In this document: positions 18,498-28,302 of the stretch, in pieces
Position numbering within the stretch: position 1 is the first letter of the stretch
Layout of the letters: each line of letters starts with the position of its first letter
Source of the DNA: Bacteroidota bacterium
Lineage (GTDB): Bacteria; Bacteroidota; Bacteroidia; UBA8524
NCBI GenBank assembly: GCA_006226545.1
Contig: SBGR01000030.1
Coordinates: 1 to 61,551, forward strand
DNA length: 61,551 nt
Reading direction: 5' to 3'
The notes under the pieces: model-generated
What the model was told of the DNA's origin: nothing
Database searches by the model: none
The model's input: the letters and a program-made list of their open reading frames with translations, nothing else
Translations under genes and position numbers: made by a program

Positions 18498-21125
18498 ATG
18501 AAAAAGATTTTACTCGCGTTAGCCCTTCTGGGTTCTAGCGCTTTGAGCTTGCGTGCTCAAACGTATTCAGGGGGGTCGGGTACCAAAGCTGATCCCTATC
18601 AAATCGCTACCAAGGCTGACTTGAAGTACTTGAGCGAAAACGCTGATGAAACCAAAAAGCACTTCCTGCAAACGGCCGACATCCACTTTAACAGTACCGA
18701 CTTTGCTGTGGGTGGCGACTTTTACAACAATGGAGAAGGATTTATTCCATTGGGTATGGGTAATTTTGGTTTTGAAGGAAGCTACCATGGTGGTGGGCAT
18801 ATCATTGATAGCCTTTACATCAATAGACCAACCAATTCAGCTGCGTTTCTTCTCAGAACCTATTCCAACGATACATTCGGTTACTTAGGTTTAACCAATG
18901 TCAACTTTACCGGTAGCAACTTCGCGGGCGCATTTGCCGGACAAGTATACTGGGGAACTGTTATGGATGTTTACGCTACGGGTGTCATCAACGGTGAGGA
19001 CAGAGTCGGAGGTATTGCCGGAGCAAACAGTGGGGCCATTATTCGCTGTTATTCCAATGCTACGGTAAACGGCAACAGAAGTTTAGGAGGTATCGTTGGA
19101 GGCAACGAAGGCATAGTTCACAATTGCTACGCCACAGGTGCTGTTACCGGTACAGTAGAAAATATTGGTGGCTTATGTGGTTATGCGGGCTGGAGTTCAA
19201 ATATCAGAAACTGCTTTTCAGCGGGTATGGTTAGCGGTGCAAACCGAACCGGAGGTCTTATTGGCTATTCTTTTGGAGGCAGCGTAAGTGAATCGTTTTG
19301 GGATAGTCAAACCAGTGGTTGGGTAACAGGAAATCCAGGTTCGCCAAGAACTACAGCTGAGTTGCAGAGCCAAGCAACCTTCGCGGCTTGGGATTTTGCC
19401 AATACTTGGAAAATGGGCAATTGCATTACCAACAACGGTTACCCAATTCTGAAATACCAAACCTTAAATATTCCAAATGCAACGGTGAATTTCACTTTAG
19501 AAGCTGAGGTAAAGAATGAATTCTGTAACGACGGTGCCACGGGAGAAATTGACCTTACGGTAAACGGTACTTCAGATTATACCTATTCTTGGAGTTCGGG
19601 TGCGTATTCTGAAGACGTGATTGGATTGGCTGTTGGAACCTATAACCTCGTTGTTACCGATAAAGCCAATTGCGGTACCATAGATACCAGCTTCGATATT
19701 AGCTTAGAGCCTTATTTCAATGGGTCGGCTCAGGCCACCGCCAGCGCAGTTTGTGTAAGCGGTCCTTCTACCGTTTCATTGAGTCATTCGGCTTACGGAG
19801 CGAAGTATTTCTTGAGAGACAGCAACAATACCATTGTAGACGGCCCGGTGATTGGTACCGGCGGAGCGATCAACTTCACCACCGGCAACATTACGACCAA
19901 TACAAACTTTAGCATTCTTGGTGCCTCTATCAACAGTGGAAACTCATTGGATACTGTTACCCTTAATGCCATGGAGTTTACCGGAAATACAGATGCTAAG
20001 CTGGTGAGTTTAGGTACTGATTTATGGGCAGATAGCTTTGTAGGTAGATCAGCCTTTACAATTGAGGCTTGGATAAATCGCTCAGATTTAGGTCACTTGC
20101 ATACCATTTTCAGTAATTACAATGGTTCATACCCACTTCTGTTGCGTATCGATAACGATAAAATCGCGATGCACACCAATTCAGCCGTTTCCGTAACAGG
20201 TACTTCCATTCTTCCGGTTGGCGAGTGGATTCATATTGCAGGAACCTACGATGGTACAAGTGTTCGCCTTTACGTGAATGGAATTCAAGAAGGACTGGCT
20301 TCGTATAACCAAACCTTAATTGCCGCCAATGGCGAGCTGAAAATTGGGGGAGGAATAAACAATGGAACAGAATATTTCCGCGGCAGCATTGCTGACGTAC
20401 GCCTTTGGAACAGAGCAAAAACGGCCACTGAGATTCAGCTTCAGATGAACGATAAACTCGTTGGTACTGAAGCAGGGCTGGTTGCCAACTACCAATTTAA
20501 TGAAGGCAATGGAGCCATAGTAGCTAATTCAACCGGAGCCATATACCATGGAAACGTAGTAAACAACGCAAATTGGGTTACAGGCCCTAGCTTAACACAA
20601 GTGCTCTGTACCGAGCAATTTGCTACAACGGTGATGGCAGTGGTAAGCAATGATTTCCCTGATTCAACTACCTCGGTAGACATGCAAACCATAACTTCCA
20701 ATGAGGATGGCGCTACATACCAATGGATAGACTGCAACGACAATAACAAAGCGATTGACGGAGCTACCTCACAGAGTTATACGGCTACTGTAAATGGCAG
20801 CTATGCGGTAATCGTAAGCAATGGAACTTGTACTTCAACTTCCGCTTGCGTAAACATTACCAATGTGGGCATGGAAGAAATCGCTCAAGGTGAAGTGTTG
20901 GTATACCCTAACCCTAGCCAAGGTAAAGTAACTGTCCAGTTGAAGCATACCGATGCCGAAATTCAATCGATAAAGGTGCTTTCCGTATTGGGCAAAGAGT
21001 TAAGCGTTTGGCAAGGTGCTGAACAAAGTGTGAACCTCGACTTAAGCACACTCGCTAAAGGCGTTTACTTCATCGCTATCAGCGTAGCAGATCAAACTAC
21101 CTTGAAGCGAATCGTAATCGAATAA
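18498..21125 (+). CDS. T9SS-secreted protein with GLUG repeats and a LamG-like domain
   Basis: An 875-residue protein. It starts with a signal peptide (MKKILLALALLGSSALSLRAQ). A region of GLUG-like repeats follows (RVGGIAGANSGAI, SLGGIVGGNEG, RTGGLIGYSFGG; about 130-265). Next is an SprB-like/Ig segment (NDGATGEIDLTVNGTSDYTYSWSSG), then a laminin-G/concanavalin-like domain (FTIEAWINRSD ... GEWIHIAGTYDG; about 500-690). The end is a type A T9SS sorting domain (VLVYPNPSQGKV ... LKRIVIE). It is probably a cell-surface adhesin or carbohydrate-binding protein. No catalytic motif is seen. Confidence 0.88.
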   Translation: MKKILLALALLGSSALSLRAQTYSGGSGTKADPYQIATKADLKYLSENADETKKHFLQTADIHFNSTDFAVGGDFYNNGEGFIPLGMGNFGFEGSYHGGGHIIDSLYINRPTNSAAFLLRTYSNDTFGYLGLTNVNFTGSNFAGAFAGQVYWGTVMDVYATGVINGEDRVGGIAGANSGAIIRCYSNATVNGNRSLGGIVGGNEGIVHNCYATGAVTGTVENIGGLCGYAGWSSNIRNCFSAGMVSGANRTGGLIGYSFGGSVSESFWDSQTSGWVTGNPGSPRTTAELQSQATFAAWDFANTWKMGNCITNNGYPILKYQTLNIPNATVNFTLEAEVKNEFCNDGATGEIDLTVNGTSDYTYSWSSGAYSEDVIGLAVGTYNLVVTDKANCGTIDTSFDISLEPYFNGSAQATASAVCVSGPSTVSLSHSAYGAKYFLRDSNNTIVDGPVIGTGGAINFTTGNITTNTNFSILGASINSGNSLDTVTLNAMEFTGNTDAKLVSLGTDLWADSFVGRSAFTIEAWINRSDLGHLHTIFSNYNGSYPLLLRIDNDKIAMHTNSAVSVTGTSILPVGEWIHIAGTYDGTSVRLYVNGIQEGLASYNQTLIAANGELKIGGGINNGTEYFRGSIADVRLWNRAKTATEIQLQMNDKLVGTEAGLVANYQFNEGNGAIVANSTGAIYHGNVVNNANWVTGPSLTQVLCTEQFATTVMAVVSNDFPDSTTSVDMQTITSNEDGATYQWIDCNDNNKAIDGATSQSYTATVNGSYAVIVSNGTCTSTSACVNITNVGMEEIAQGEVLVYPNPSQGKVTVQLKHTDAEIQSIKVLSVLGKELSVWQGAEQSVNLDLSTLAKGVYFIAISVADQTTLKRIVIE

Positions 21126-21159
21126 GAAATAAAATATCAAGCGTCAGTATAGTGTAGGA

Positions 21160-21690
21160 GTGTTCAGAATTCTCAGGATAGCTCATTACAGTGTACTGGC
21201 GCTTTTTTTAGTTAATATTGGCCTCTACCTGATTTCTCGTCACCAGTTAATTGCTGAGCTGAGATTTTGGATGGTCGTTTTTTGGTTTGTTTCGGGTTCT
21301 ATTCTGGCCTTTGTCCCGAACTCCAGGCGTGAGATTTACTATTTCTACTTATTTCCTATCAGCCTGGTATCTGCCGGGATTCTATTTATCCTAAATCGAT
21401 TCTTGTTTGTGCTGTTCATGGGCAGCGTTGGATTGGCCCTTTTACCAATTAGACCCAAACTCGTTTCGGGAGCCTATGTTTTAGCGAATGGCAATAGCTT
21501 TATATCGCCGACTAAAAACTATGATTTATTTCACCGGGAGTACGGATTGGAAGAATTCATAATGTCCATACAACTTAATCCGGGTGCAAAGGTGGAAAGG
21601 ATGGAGGCTGTGGTTGAATCAGACACAACCAAGCTTCATCTTATGCTGCATCAGGGAAGGGATACAGTAATTCACTTGCCGGCAGATTGA
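21160..21690 (+). CDS. Hypothetical membrane protein
   Basis: A 176-residue protein with a GTG start. Three or four hydrophobic segments occupy the first about 110 residues (YSVLALFLVNIGLYLI, MVVFWFVSGSILAFV, YFYLFPISLVSAGILFI), and a soluble C-terminal part follows. I do not recognise the family. It lies 34 nt downstream of the T9SS gene and may be read through from it. The coding call is supported by coherent membrane topology rather than by homology. Confidence 0.62.
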   Translation: MFRILRIAHYSVLALFLVNIGLYLISRHQLIAELRFWMVVFWFVSGSILAFVPNSRREIYYFYLFPISLVSAGILFILNRFLFVLFMGSVGLALLPIRPKLVSGAYVLANGNSFISPTKNYDLFHREYGLEEFIMSIQLNPGAKVERMEAVVESDTTKLHLMLHQGRDTVIHLPAD

Positions 21691-21706
21691 CATTCGTTTT
21701 CAGGAC

Positions 21707-21740
21707 ATAAAAAAAGCCATTCCGGTTAAGGAATGGCTTC
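21707..21740 (-). terminator. Intrinsic terminator of the NHL/T9SS gene
   Basis: A perfect 10-bp stem (AAGCCATTCC paired with GGAATGGCTT, 6-nt loop, 21714-21739) is followed on the minus strand by a run of seven T residues. It lies 24 nt past the stop of the 25110-21763 gene, so it fits factor-independent termination of that transcript. It may also slow transcription from the plus-strand gene ending at 21690. Confidence 0.85.
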
Positions 21741-21762
21741 GTATTTAGGGGGGTTGGGGATT

Positions 21763-24700
21763 CTAGTTTTTGATAATACTTCGCGTAATGCTGGAGTCAG
21801 ATGTACTGAACTGAACGTAGTAAACGCCGTTCGGTAGCAGACTTAAGTCAAGACTTGTATTATCATGTGGGTTTAAATTTTCGAAGACCATTTTGCCTAC
21901 TACATTGTAAACGCGAATCTGCGTATTGCTTGCGCCGTTTACTTCAAATACGCCGGTACTTGGGTTAGGGAAAATGTGAATCAAGCTATTCAAGGCTTCA
22001 GCACTGATGCCATTGCTTCCACCGCCGCTAGGAGGGTCTTGGAGTCCGCCAACGGTAATGCAATTCGACGTATCGGTACAACCATCTTTGGTTACAATAA
22101 CCGCATAGTTCCCGTTGTAAACCAGTTCAATGGTGCTATTGGTGTCGTTCTCTAGACTTATACCTCCAATATCACAGCTAATCCATTGGTAATGTTCGGC
22201 ATCGCTGGTAGTGCAATACAGGTACTCAGGGAAGAACTCATCCTGCTCAATCTCTACGCCGAGGGTAACAGTAAGGTCGAGGGTTAGAATGCTGTCGCAG
22301 CCGTGTTGGTTTGGAATTGTATCGTAGTAAATACCGCTTTGGTTATACAACTCATTTTGCCAGTAGTAGGCGCCACAAGAAGTGATGGTTTCGCTAGAAC
22401 CGTTGCTGGTACAATCGAACGAAGCCAATGCTGTGGTTTCACCCATGTAGAATGTACTGAACTTGGTCACCTGGAATTCCACCGCCCAAACTTGTTCAAT
22501 AGGATCCCATTTAGCGGTAATTGGGTTGTGTTTGATTTGTTCATCTGCCTCACCAAGTTCTTTTTTATGGAGCTGTAAAACGGCCACTTGCATGGTATCT
22601 GTGGTGGTATCGTTACTTAAGTCAGTATTGGTGCCGTTAGACAGGTTGTAAAGAGCGATGTCTTGGTAGGTAAAGAACAATTTGATGCGCGCTTGAGCAT
22701 TCGGGTCTGAAGCTTCAATTTCAGTAACGCGACGAACAAAGTTGGAGTCAGAGGCAAAGCTGGCGATGGTTGGAAATACTTCCTGTTTCACTTTAACATC
22801 GCCAATTACGGTACCCCCAATTTCATCGGCAATGTCGATGAGTTTTTGACAGTTGTTTACATCATAGTACGTGATATCCAGACCGTCTTCTTGCATGTTC
22901 TCTGAAGAAGCAGTTCCGGTATTGTCGCTCACATTGCTGCTTGGTGTAACGGCAAAAGTGAAGCTGTCGCGTTGGTTGCCGTAAATATCGCTTGTGATAT
23001 CTACATAATAGGTTCTGCCCGGGCTTACTTGCGTTGGTGTTCCTTTAACCTTGCCACTGATAATATCATAGGATAAGCCTTTTGGTAAGGCCGGTGTGAT
23101 GGTATAGGCTGCCGCATACGTATTCACCAAGGTATTGTTGGCGGTAGCGGCCCAGATGGCTTCTCTGTTATCGTTCGCCGTTACATGGCAAACGGCCAAA
23201 GGGGCATTGATGCTAGCGAGTTCGGAGTATTGGATATTGCCGGTATTGGATAATTTAAAATCGAAGCCGCCGCCGAAATCGACAAAACGAAGGAGCTTGT
23301 TTTGGCTTTTGGAGCTCACCAAAATACTGGCTTGGCCAACGCGACCGGATCTTTCAAATTCAAAATCGCTAAAGTCCATGTTTAAGCTATCGATGCCGTG
23401 GAAGACTTCAGTGAATGATGCTGAACCCAAGTTGCTGGCATATACTTTTTGCTCCGATTGCTTGAAAATCAACATCTGATTTTGGTCGAATGCGATGGAG
23501 CTGACTTCCTGCTGTGGCGAGAACTGGCTTACCACGGAGTTAGAAGGGTCAACTTTAGCGATATAGCCGTTCATATCGTCGGCAACGTAGAGGTATCCAT
23601 CCGGTCCGAAGGCCATATCGGTTACTTCATTAAAGGAGTAATTGGTTGTTTGGAATCCGGCAAACTCCGCCCAGCCGGTGGAATCAATGCGGTGAATGGC
23701 GTTGGTATTCACGCCGTCAGACCATGCATAAATGCGAATGGAACTGGTGTCTTTGAAGATGGAATCTACGATGTATGGATTCTGAGAAACCACTTCGGTA
23801 CGCAAGAATTGCCATTTCGGATAATGGCGACTTTCAATGGCCAGTTTGCGAATATTAGAAAGGAGTCCCATTTCATCGTAGCGACGCGTGCGAACGCCAA
23901 GGCTAGTGTATTCAACAATGCTATCGCCAAGGTAAAGCACGATGAAAGTACCGTTTGGTCCAGGGTAAACTCCTTTTATGGAATCGGCGGAGTTGATGGT
24001 GTTTTGATTAACGGCCAAGCTTACTTCGCTACCGGTAATGCTTGGACTTTCGTTTAAAGTACTTCCTAAACATACATCAGAAGGTATATCGATATAAGAT
24101 ACCTTTGGTGGAGCTGGTGGAAGAGGGGTGAGTTTCTTTACTATTGCTTGACCTGCTGCGTTATCTATAACGTATAGGTTACTGTTGGTATCTGCACAGA
24201 TTCCAACAATATTGTTAAATTTCACTGTGGTGCCAAGTCCTGTTTCTGGGCCCTGGACATTTAGCCCACCCGAACCTGCAATAATCGTATGATTGCCATT
24301 TTGGTCAACTTTAAGGACCCGACCTAATGCGGCTACAAACAGGTTGTTTTCTTTATCTACACAGATATGTCTGCCGCCAGAAATTGCTGTTTTAATTTCT
24401 GTTGAGTTACCAACAGAATCATATTTAATTATGTTTGATTGAGCTGAATAGGGTCCCCGATTTACAAGACGGTAAATGAAGCCTTGTTTATCGATGGCAA
24501 TGCTTATGTCAGAGGCTTCATGCGTATTATGGAACGTGGTGACTTGACCATTTTTTATTTTTCGTAGATAGCCATTATCCAAAAAGTAAATGGTACCCGA
24601 TGGGTCAAGGCAAACATTTGATGCATTCACGGAACGGGCATTGCCAATGGCACCATCTGCTGGGTTATAATACCCAAGCGCTACTAAGGTGCTTGATTGT

Positions 24701-25110
24701 TGATTTGGACTAATTTTCTGAATTCCTTGAGCATTACGGGTACCGACGCCGGCAGTGTAAATATTTCCCTCTTTGTCTACTGCAATTCCCATGTGTCCAA
24801 CCCCTTTTTCGGGTCCACGTGAAATGATTTCGACTTGGCCATTTGCATTAATTTTTCGCACCCAAGCCGCGAAGTAAAGTCCATTAACATAATCGTATTC
24901 TATCAAATAGACATGTCCGGAATCATCTACAGTTATTCCGGTTAATGATTGGTAATCAGCAGAGTCCTTAGAAATGGAAGAAAATGATGCGGCTCTTTCG
25001 GTTGATAAGTTTCCTTTACCCGAATAAATACTCACTTCGTAATTGGTTTGGGCGTATAGGCTACCCGCAAAGAGCAGCATACACAGTTTGAGGTATAAAA
25101 ATCTAGTCAT
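21763..25110 (-). CDS. T9SS-secreted NHL-repeat protein
   Basis: An 1115-residue protein. A signal peptide (FLYLKLCMLLFAGSLYAQ) is followed by NHL/beta-propeller-like repeats (GITVDDSGHVYLIEYD, GIAVDKEGNIYTAGVG, ISIAIDKQGFIYRLVN, HICVDKENNLFVAALG, about 55-320) and a second propeller-like region around 400-620. The end is a type A T9SS sorting domain (IHIFPNPSTGVFEVNG ... SITRSIIKN). A cysteine-rich Ig-like stretch near 900-960 (SCGAYYWQNELYNQSG) is common in Bacteroidota surface proteins. It is probably an outer-membrane-attached protein of unknown ligand, with its own terminator at 21707-21740. Confidence 0.87.
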   Translation of the reverse strand: MTRFLYLKLCMLLFAGSLYAQTNYEVSIYSGKGNLSTERAASFSSISKDSADYQSLTGITVDDSGHVYLIEYDYVNGLYFAAWVRKINANGQVEIISRGPEKGVGHMGIAVDKEGNIYTAGVGTRNAQGIQKISPNQQSSTLVALGYYNPADGAIGNARSVNASNVCLDPSGTIYFLDNGYLRKIKNGQVTTFHNTHEASDISIAIDKQGFIYRLVNRGPYSAQSNIIKYDSVGNSTEIKTAISGGRHICVDKENNLFVAALGRVLKVDQNGNHTIIAGSGGLNVQGPETGLGTTVKFNNIVGICADTNSNLYVIDNAAGQAIVKKLTPLPPAPPKVSYIDIPSDVCLGSTLNESPSITGSEVSLAVNQNTINSADSIKGVYPGPNGTFIVLYLGDSIVEYTSLGVRTRRYDEMGLLSNIRKLAIESRHYPKWQFLRTEVVSQNPYIVDSIFKDTSSIRIYAWSDGVNTNAIHRIDSTGWAEFAGFQTTNYSFNEVTDMAFGPDGYLYVADDMNGYIAKVDPSNSVVSQFSPQQEVSSIAFDQNQMLIFKQSEQKVYASNLGSASFTEVFHGIDSLNMDFSDFEFERSGRVGQASILVSSKSQNKLLRFVDFGGGFDFKLSNTGNIQYSELASINAPLAVCHVTANDNREAIWAATANNTLVNTYAAAYTITPALPKGLSYDIISGKVKGTPTQVSPGRTYYVDITSDIYGNQRDSFTFAVTPSSNVSDNTGTASSENMQEDGLDITYYDVNNCQKLIDIADEIGGTVIGDVKVKQEVFPTIASFASDSNFVRRVTEIEASDPNAQARIKLFFTYQDIALYNLSNGTNTDLSNDTTTDTMQVAVLQLHKKELGEADEQIKHNPITAKWDPIEQVWAVEFQVTKFSTFYMGETTALASFDCTSNGSSETITSCGAYYWQNELYNQSGIYYDTIPNQHGCDSILTLDLTVTLGVEIEQDEFFPEYLYCTTSDAEHYQWISCDIGGISLENDTNSTIELVYNGNYAVIVTKDGCTDTSNCITVGGLQDPPSGGGSNGISAEALNSLIHIFPNPSTGVFEVNGASNTQIRVYNVVGKMVFENLNPHDNTSLDLSLLPNGVYYVQFSTSDSSITRSIIKN

Positions 25111-25242
25111 TGGGTTTAATGGGTTTAAACAGGGGCAAATTACTCTGCTACGGAACCCGGAGGCTACTCCAATAAGACAGAATTGAACCTTTTTAAACTG
25201 AAGCCTCTTGAAAAACCTGCCTTTGGCGAGCTTGGAACTCGA

Positions 25243-26331
25243 TTAGTTATCGTTCACCTCAGAAGGCAAAAGACCTGTTTCTGCTTTGAAGGCAGCGGCA
25301 AACTTGGCGGCATTGTCGTAGCCCAGCTGATGAGCTAAGTCTTTGATGATGGTTTCTTTTTGATTTTGCAGTATCGACTTGGCAATCTGCATCTTCTGCT
25401 TGCGGTGGTACTGAAATACGGTGCATCCAAACAATTGCTGAAAGCCTGTTTTTAGTGCGGTAGGCGACATCCCTGCGTGATTGGCAATGGTGTCGATGCC
25501 CGGAAATTCTAAGGTATAGTATTTAGACAGGTAGTTCTCCGCCTTCAATAGTTTGATACGCGATTCATTGCTCAAGGTGAGGTTATTCTTAAGCAGCATA
25601 TCATCCGGTATGTTCCGTGAAAACTCTTGAAACAAGAGAAGCGTCGATTCGTAAAGGGCCTCTGTACTTGGTGCTTTTGTTTCAGTCATGCGCTGACGGA
25701 AGGCCGCATAGTCTGGAAGTTCTACCGATACCTGCCTTGGCAACATAAAAAAGGTACTGTCTGAAGCCTGAAATGCTTGAAAGAAGCGATGGGTACGTTC
25801 ATCGCATTTCTCTATGCAGTCGTCGAGCCAAGCTTGAGTAAAATAGATGGTATAGAACAGCTCGGTTGAGTTTTTAAAGTGCACGATGTTTTTAGAGCCG
25901 CCGGGTTTGCTTAAGGCCCATGTATCGCTAGAAAAACGGGTGCCGTTGACCATGGTAGAGGAGTCCTTTACCTCATGACTAATGGTTTTGAGCGATAGGA
26001 AATAGTACTCGGCATTCACCCGGCTATCGTATAACATGATGTCCAAGACGTTTTTCTTGTAGAAGGAATCGGTGAGCAGGAGGAAGAGCTGCGGGTTCAG
26101 CTCATTGTAGTATATGGCGACGCGGAGGAATAGATTTTCGGTTTGAATGATTTGGGCTTCTCGCTTGTGTTTCACCAGCGGCATTTGCTCAAAATTCCGA
26201 ATCATGATCTGCGGAGAATCTGCCGCGATAAATAATTCGTAAAAGCCTTTTCTGTAGCGAAAGAAATACTTCTTCGCATTTCTAGCCCATTGGTCTAGAA
26301 CAGATTTTATGCTCGTAAAATCCCCATTCAT
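25243..26331 (-). CDS. AraC-family transcriptional regulator
   Basis: A 362-residue protein with a C-terminal AraC-type double helix-turn-helix (about 265-360). It includes FPGIDTIANHAGMSPTALKTGF and the second helix pair IKDLAHQLGYDNAAKFAAAF...TGLLPSEV. The N-terminal about 250 residues have no cupin signature that I can recognise, so the effector is unknown. It lies upstream of the NHL/T9SS gene on the same strand with about 130 nt between. Regulation of that gene is possible but not shown. Confidence 0.88.
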   Translation of the reverse strand: MNGDFTSIKSVLDQWARNAKKYFFRYRKGFYELFIAADSPQIMIRNFEQMPLVKHKREAQIIQTENLFLRVAIYYNELNPQLFLLLTDSFYKKNVLDIMLYDSRVNAEYYFLSLKTISHEVKDSSTMVNGTRFSSDTWALSKPGGSKNIVHFKNSTELFYTIYFTQAWLDDCIEKCDERTHRFFQAFQASDSTFFMLPRQVSVELPDYAAFRQRMTETKAPSTEALYESTLLLFQEFSRNIPDDMLLKNNLTLSNESRIKLLKAENYLSKYYTLEFPGIDTIANHAGMSPTALKTGFQQLFGCTVFQYHRKQKMQIAKSILQNQKETIIKDLAHQLGYDNAAKFAAAFKAETGLLPSEVNDN

Positions 26332-26673
26332 TAAAATATCCCCCTTTAATCTCCTGTTTAACGCCGCTCAAAAAGGCAGCCTAAACAAGCACCGTAAAAC
26401 TAGAACATAGTTTCAAACTTTGCACAGTGAATTGCCTTCTTTCTTTGGAGGATGAAGTAAGGGCAGAAAATTAAAACCTTATACTTAACGAATTAACACC
26501 TGGATTTTGGATATTAGTCTTAGTTTTACTTGGGTTAAATGCTGGTTGTATGCCATTGGATTAATAGACCCACCGCTCGTTCAAGCACATTTACTGCTTC
26601 GTACCTTCGCAGAAAAGAGCTTTCACTTATCATATTCAGCGGTTATTATTTCTTTATCAAAATAGATTTATCC
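26332..26673. other. Intergenic region without a gene, between araC-type regulator and AbiE module
   Basis: I see no credible coding frame in these about 340 bases. From about 26460 the sequence becomes AT-rich, and this continues into the AbiE module. It may mark the edge of an acquired segment. No direct repeat flanking the module was found by eye. Confidence 0.5.
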
Positions 26674-26700
26674 GTCACAAATATTTGCTAAATTTGTGAC
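26674..26700 (+). promoter_or_regulatory. Palindromic operator overlapping the AbiE promoter
   Basis: A perfect 9-bp inverted repeat, GTCACAAAT and ATTTGTGAC, is separated by 9 nt. The right arm overlaps TAAATTTG (26689-26696), a perfect Bacteroidota -7 element, and the abiEi ATG lies at 26722. AbiEi-type antitoxins are known to autorepress by binding inverted repeats, so this is the likely operator. Binding here would block the promoter directly. Confidence 0.7.
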
Positions 26701-26721
26701 AATTCATTAAACAAACTATTA

Positions 26722-27315
26722 ATGCTAAGTATTGAGGACAGAATAGAAAAATCCATTAAATCTAAACAAAGAGGTGTATTACTTTTTGCAGATGATTTTA
26801 TTGAATATGGCTCTTCAGATGCAATAAGACAAGCATTAGTCAGACTTGTAAGCAAAGAAATAATAAGACGAGTGGCCCATGGCATTTATGTCCGTCCAAT
26901 TATTAGCGAATACATCGGAGAAGTTTTACCCACAGCTGAAGAAGTAGCTCAAGGAATTGCTAAAAGGGATAAGATCAAAATTGTTCCTACAGGTACACAC
27001 GCTCTCAATAAATTAGGTTTAAGTACACAAATCCCTTTAAAGTTGGTTTACCTCACGGATGGTTCTCCACGGGAAATTCAAATTGGTAAGCGAACTATTA
27101 AGCTTAAAAAGACAACCCCTAAAAACCTGTTAGCAAAAGGAAAAATCAGCAGCCTGGTTATACAAGCACTAAAAGAGGTTGGACAAATGGGAATCACAGA
27201 AGAATTCGAGCAAAAAATCATCGAATTATTGAAAAAGGAAGCGCGAAAAGAATTGGAACACGACATTCCATTGGCTCCGGTATGGATCAGAAAAATTATG
27301 CAGAAGGCATTATGA
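26722..27315 (+). CDS. AbiEi-like antitoxin, DUF6088 family
   Basis: A 197-residue protein of the DUF6088 / AbiEi type. The N-terminal winged helix (about 1-60: GVLLFADDFIEYGSSDAIRQ, ALVRLVSKEIIRRVAHGIYV) is the DNA-binding part. The rest (ALNKLGLSTQIPLKLVYLTD) resembles the AbiEi C-terminal domain. In type IV toxin-antitoxin systems it represses the operon and counters the AbiEii nucleotidyltransferase. It overlaps the toxin gene as ATGA, and a palindromic operator sits just upstream. The base composition is AT-richer than the flanking core genes, consistent with horizontal transfer. Confidence 0.88.
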   Translation: MLSIEDRIEKSIKSKQRGVLLFADDFIEYGSSDAIRQALVRLVSKEIIRRVAHGIYVRPIISEYIGEVLPTAEEVAQGIAKRDKIKIVPTGTHALNKLGLSTQIPLKLVYLTDGSPREIQIGKRTIKLKKTTPKNLLAKGKISSLVIQALKEVGQMGITEEFEQKIIELLKKEARKELEHDIPLAPVWIRKIMQKAL

Positions 27316-28184
27316 TTAAATTCTTACAAATACCGGATAACGAAAAGCGAAATATCTATCAGGATGTCTCGAACAAAATTGGTGTACCGCCAAAAGCCGT
27401 CGAGAAAGATGTATGGGTAACACTCATGCTCAGAATGGTTTTTGAATCAGAGTTAGCTCCCCATTTAATTTTCAAAGGAGGAACATCATTAAGTAAAGCA
27501 TTCGATCTCATTAAACGATTATCGGAAGATATTGATCTCGGAATCGACAGGACATACCTGGGTTTTGAAGGAGATCTAAGCAAAGGACAAATTCGAAAAT
27601 TAAGACGAGAGTGCCACACGTTTGTTTCTGGAGAGTTCAAAGAATTATTAAAGAAACAACTGGATGAATATGGAGTCGATGAAAATCTGTACGAGTTAGC
27701 TGTAGAAAACACTCAGATTTCCGATCAGGATCCGGAAACCATTTTAGTGAATTACAAATCACTATACGACAAAGATGAACTTCCCTATTTACTTCCACGT
27801 GTTAAAATAGAGATAAGTGCACGTTCATTGATTGAGCCTCATCACCCGGAAGAAATAAGGTCATGGATTGAGGAACAATTTCCAGATGCAGCATTTACGG
27901 AAGATGCGTTTGAAGTAAGCACCACCGACCCTCGGAAAACATTCCTGGAGAAACTGATTTTGCTCCATGAAGAATTTGAAAAGCCAAAGGATAAAATTCG
28001 ATATCTACGGATGTCCATGCATTTCTACGATATAGATCAGATTATGAGCTCTGAATATGGTCCGGCAGCTTTAAAAGATCATGCGCTTTTCGATAGCATC
28101 ATAGCACATAGAAGAGTAATCACACCAATGAGTACAACTACGATACATTATCCATTCAAACCCTTAACATCACCCCGCCTGTAG
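27312..28184 (+). CDS. AbiEii/AbiGii-type nucleotidyltransferase toxin, C-terminus frameshifted
   Basis: The start ATG at 27312 overlaps the antitoxin stop, giving MIKFLQIPDNEKRNIYQDV. The nucleotidyltransferase core is intact: KGGTSLSKAF and LSEDIDLGI match the family's GS...DxD active site. The frame stops at 28184 with a non-family tail. In the -1 frame from about 28130 to 28297 the expected C-terminus continues (PPVEQLENYRADYKEMQ, then MIHEKTKEFDELLNEI). The distance 27312-28297 plus one base is an exact number of codons (328 residues), so a single missing base explains the break. It is either a genuine inactivating deletion or an assembly error. Confidence 0.85.
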   Translation: MIKFLQIPDNEKRNIYQDVSNKIGVPPKAVEKDVWVTLMLRMVFESELAPHLIFKGGTSLSKAFDLIKRLSEDIDLGIDRTYLGFEGDLSKGQIRKLRRECHTFVSGEFKELLKKQLDEYGVDENLYELAVENTQISDQDPETILVNYKSLYDKDELPYLLPRVKIEISARSLIEPHHPEEIRSWIEEQFPDAAFTEDAFEVSTTDPRKTFLEKLILLHEEFEKPKDKIRYLRMSMHFYDIDQIMSSEYGPAALKDHALFDSIIAHRRVITPMSTTTIHYPFKPLTSPRL

Positions 28185-28302
28185 AACAATTGGAGAATTA
28201 CAGAGCAGATTACAAAGAAATGCAAAGTAGTATGATTCACGAGAAGACCAAGGAGTTTGATGAATTATTAAATGAAATAGTAGAGAAACTGAAATAACAA
28301 AC

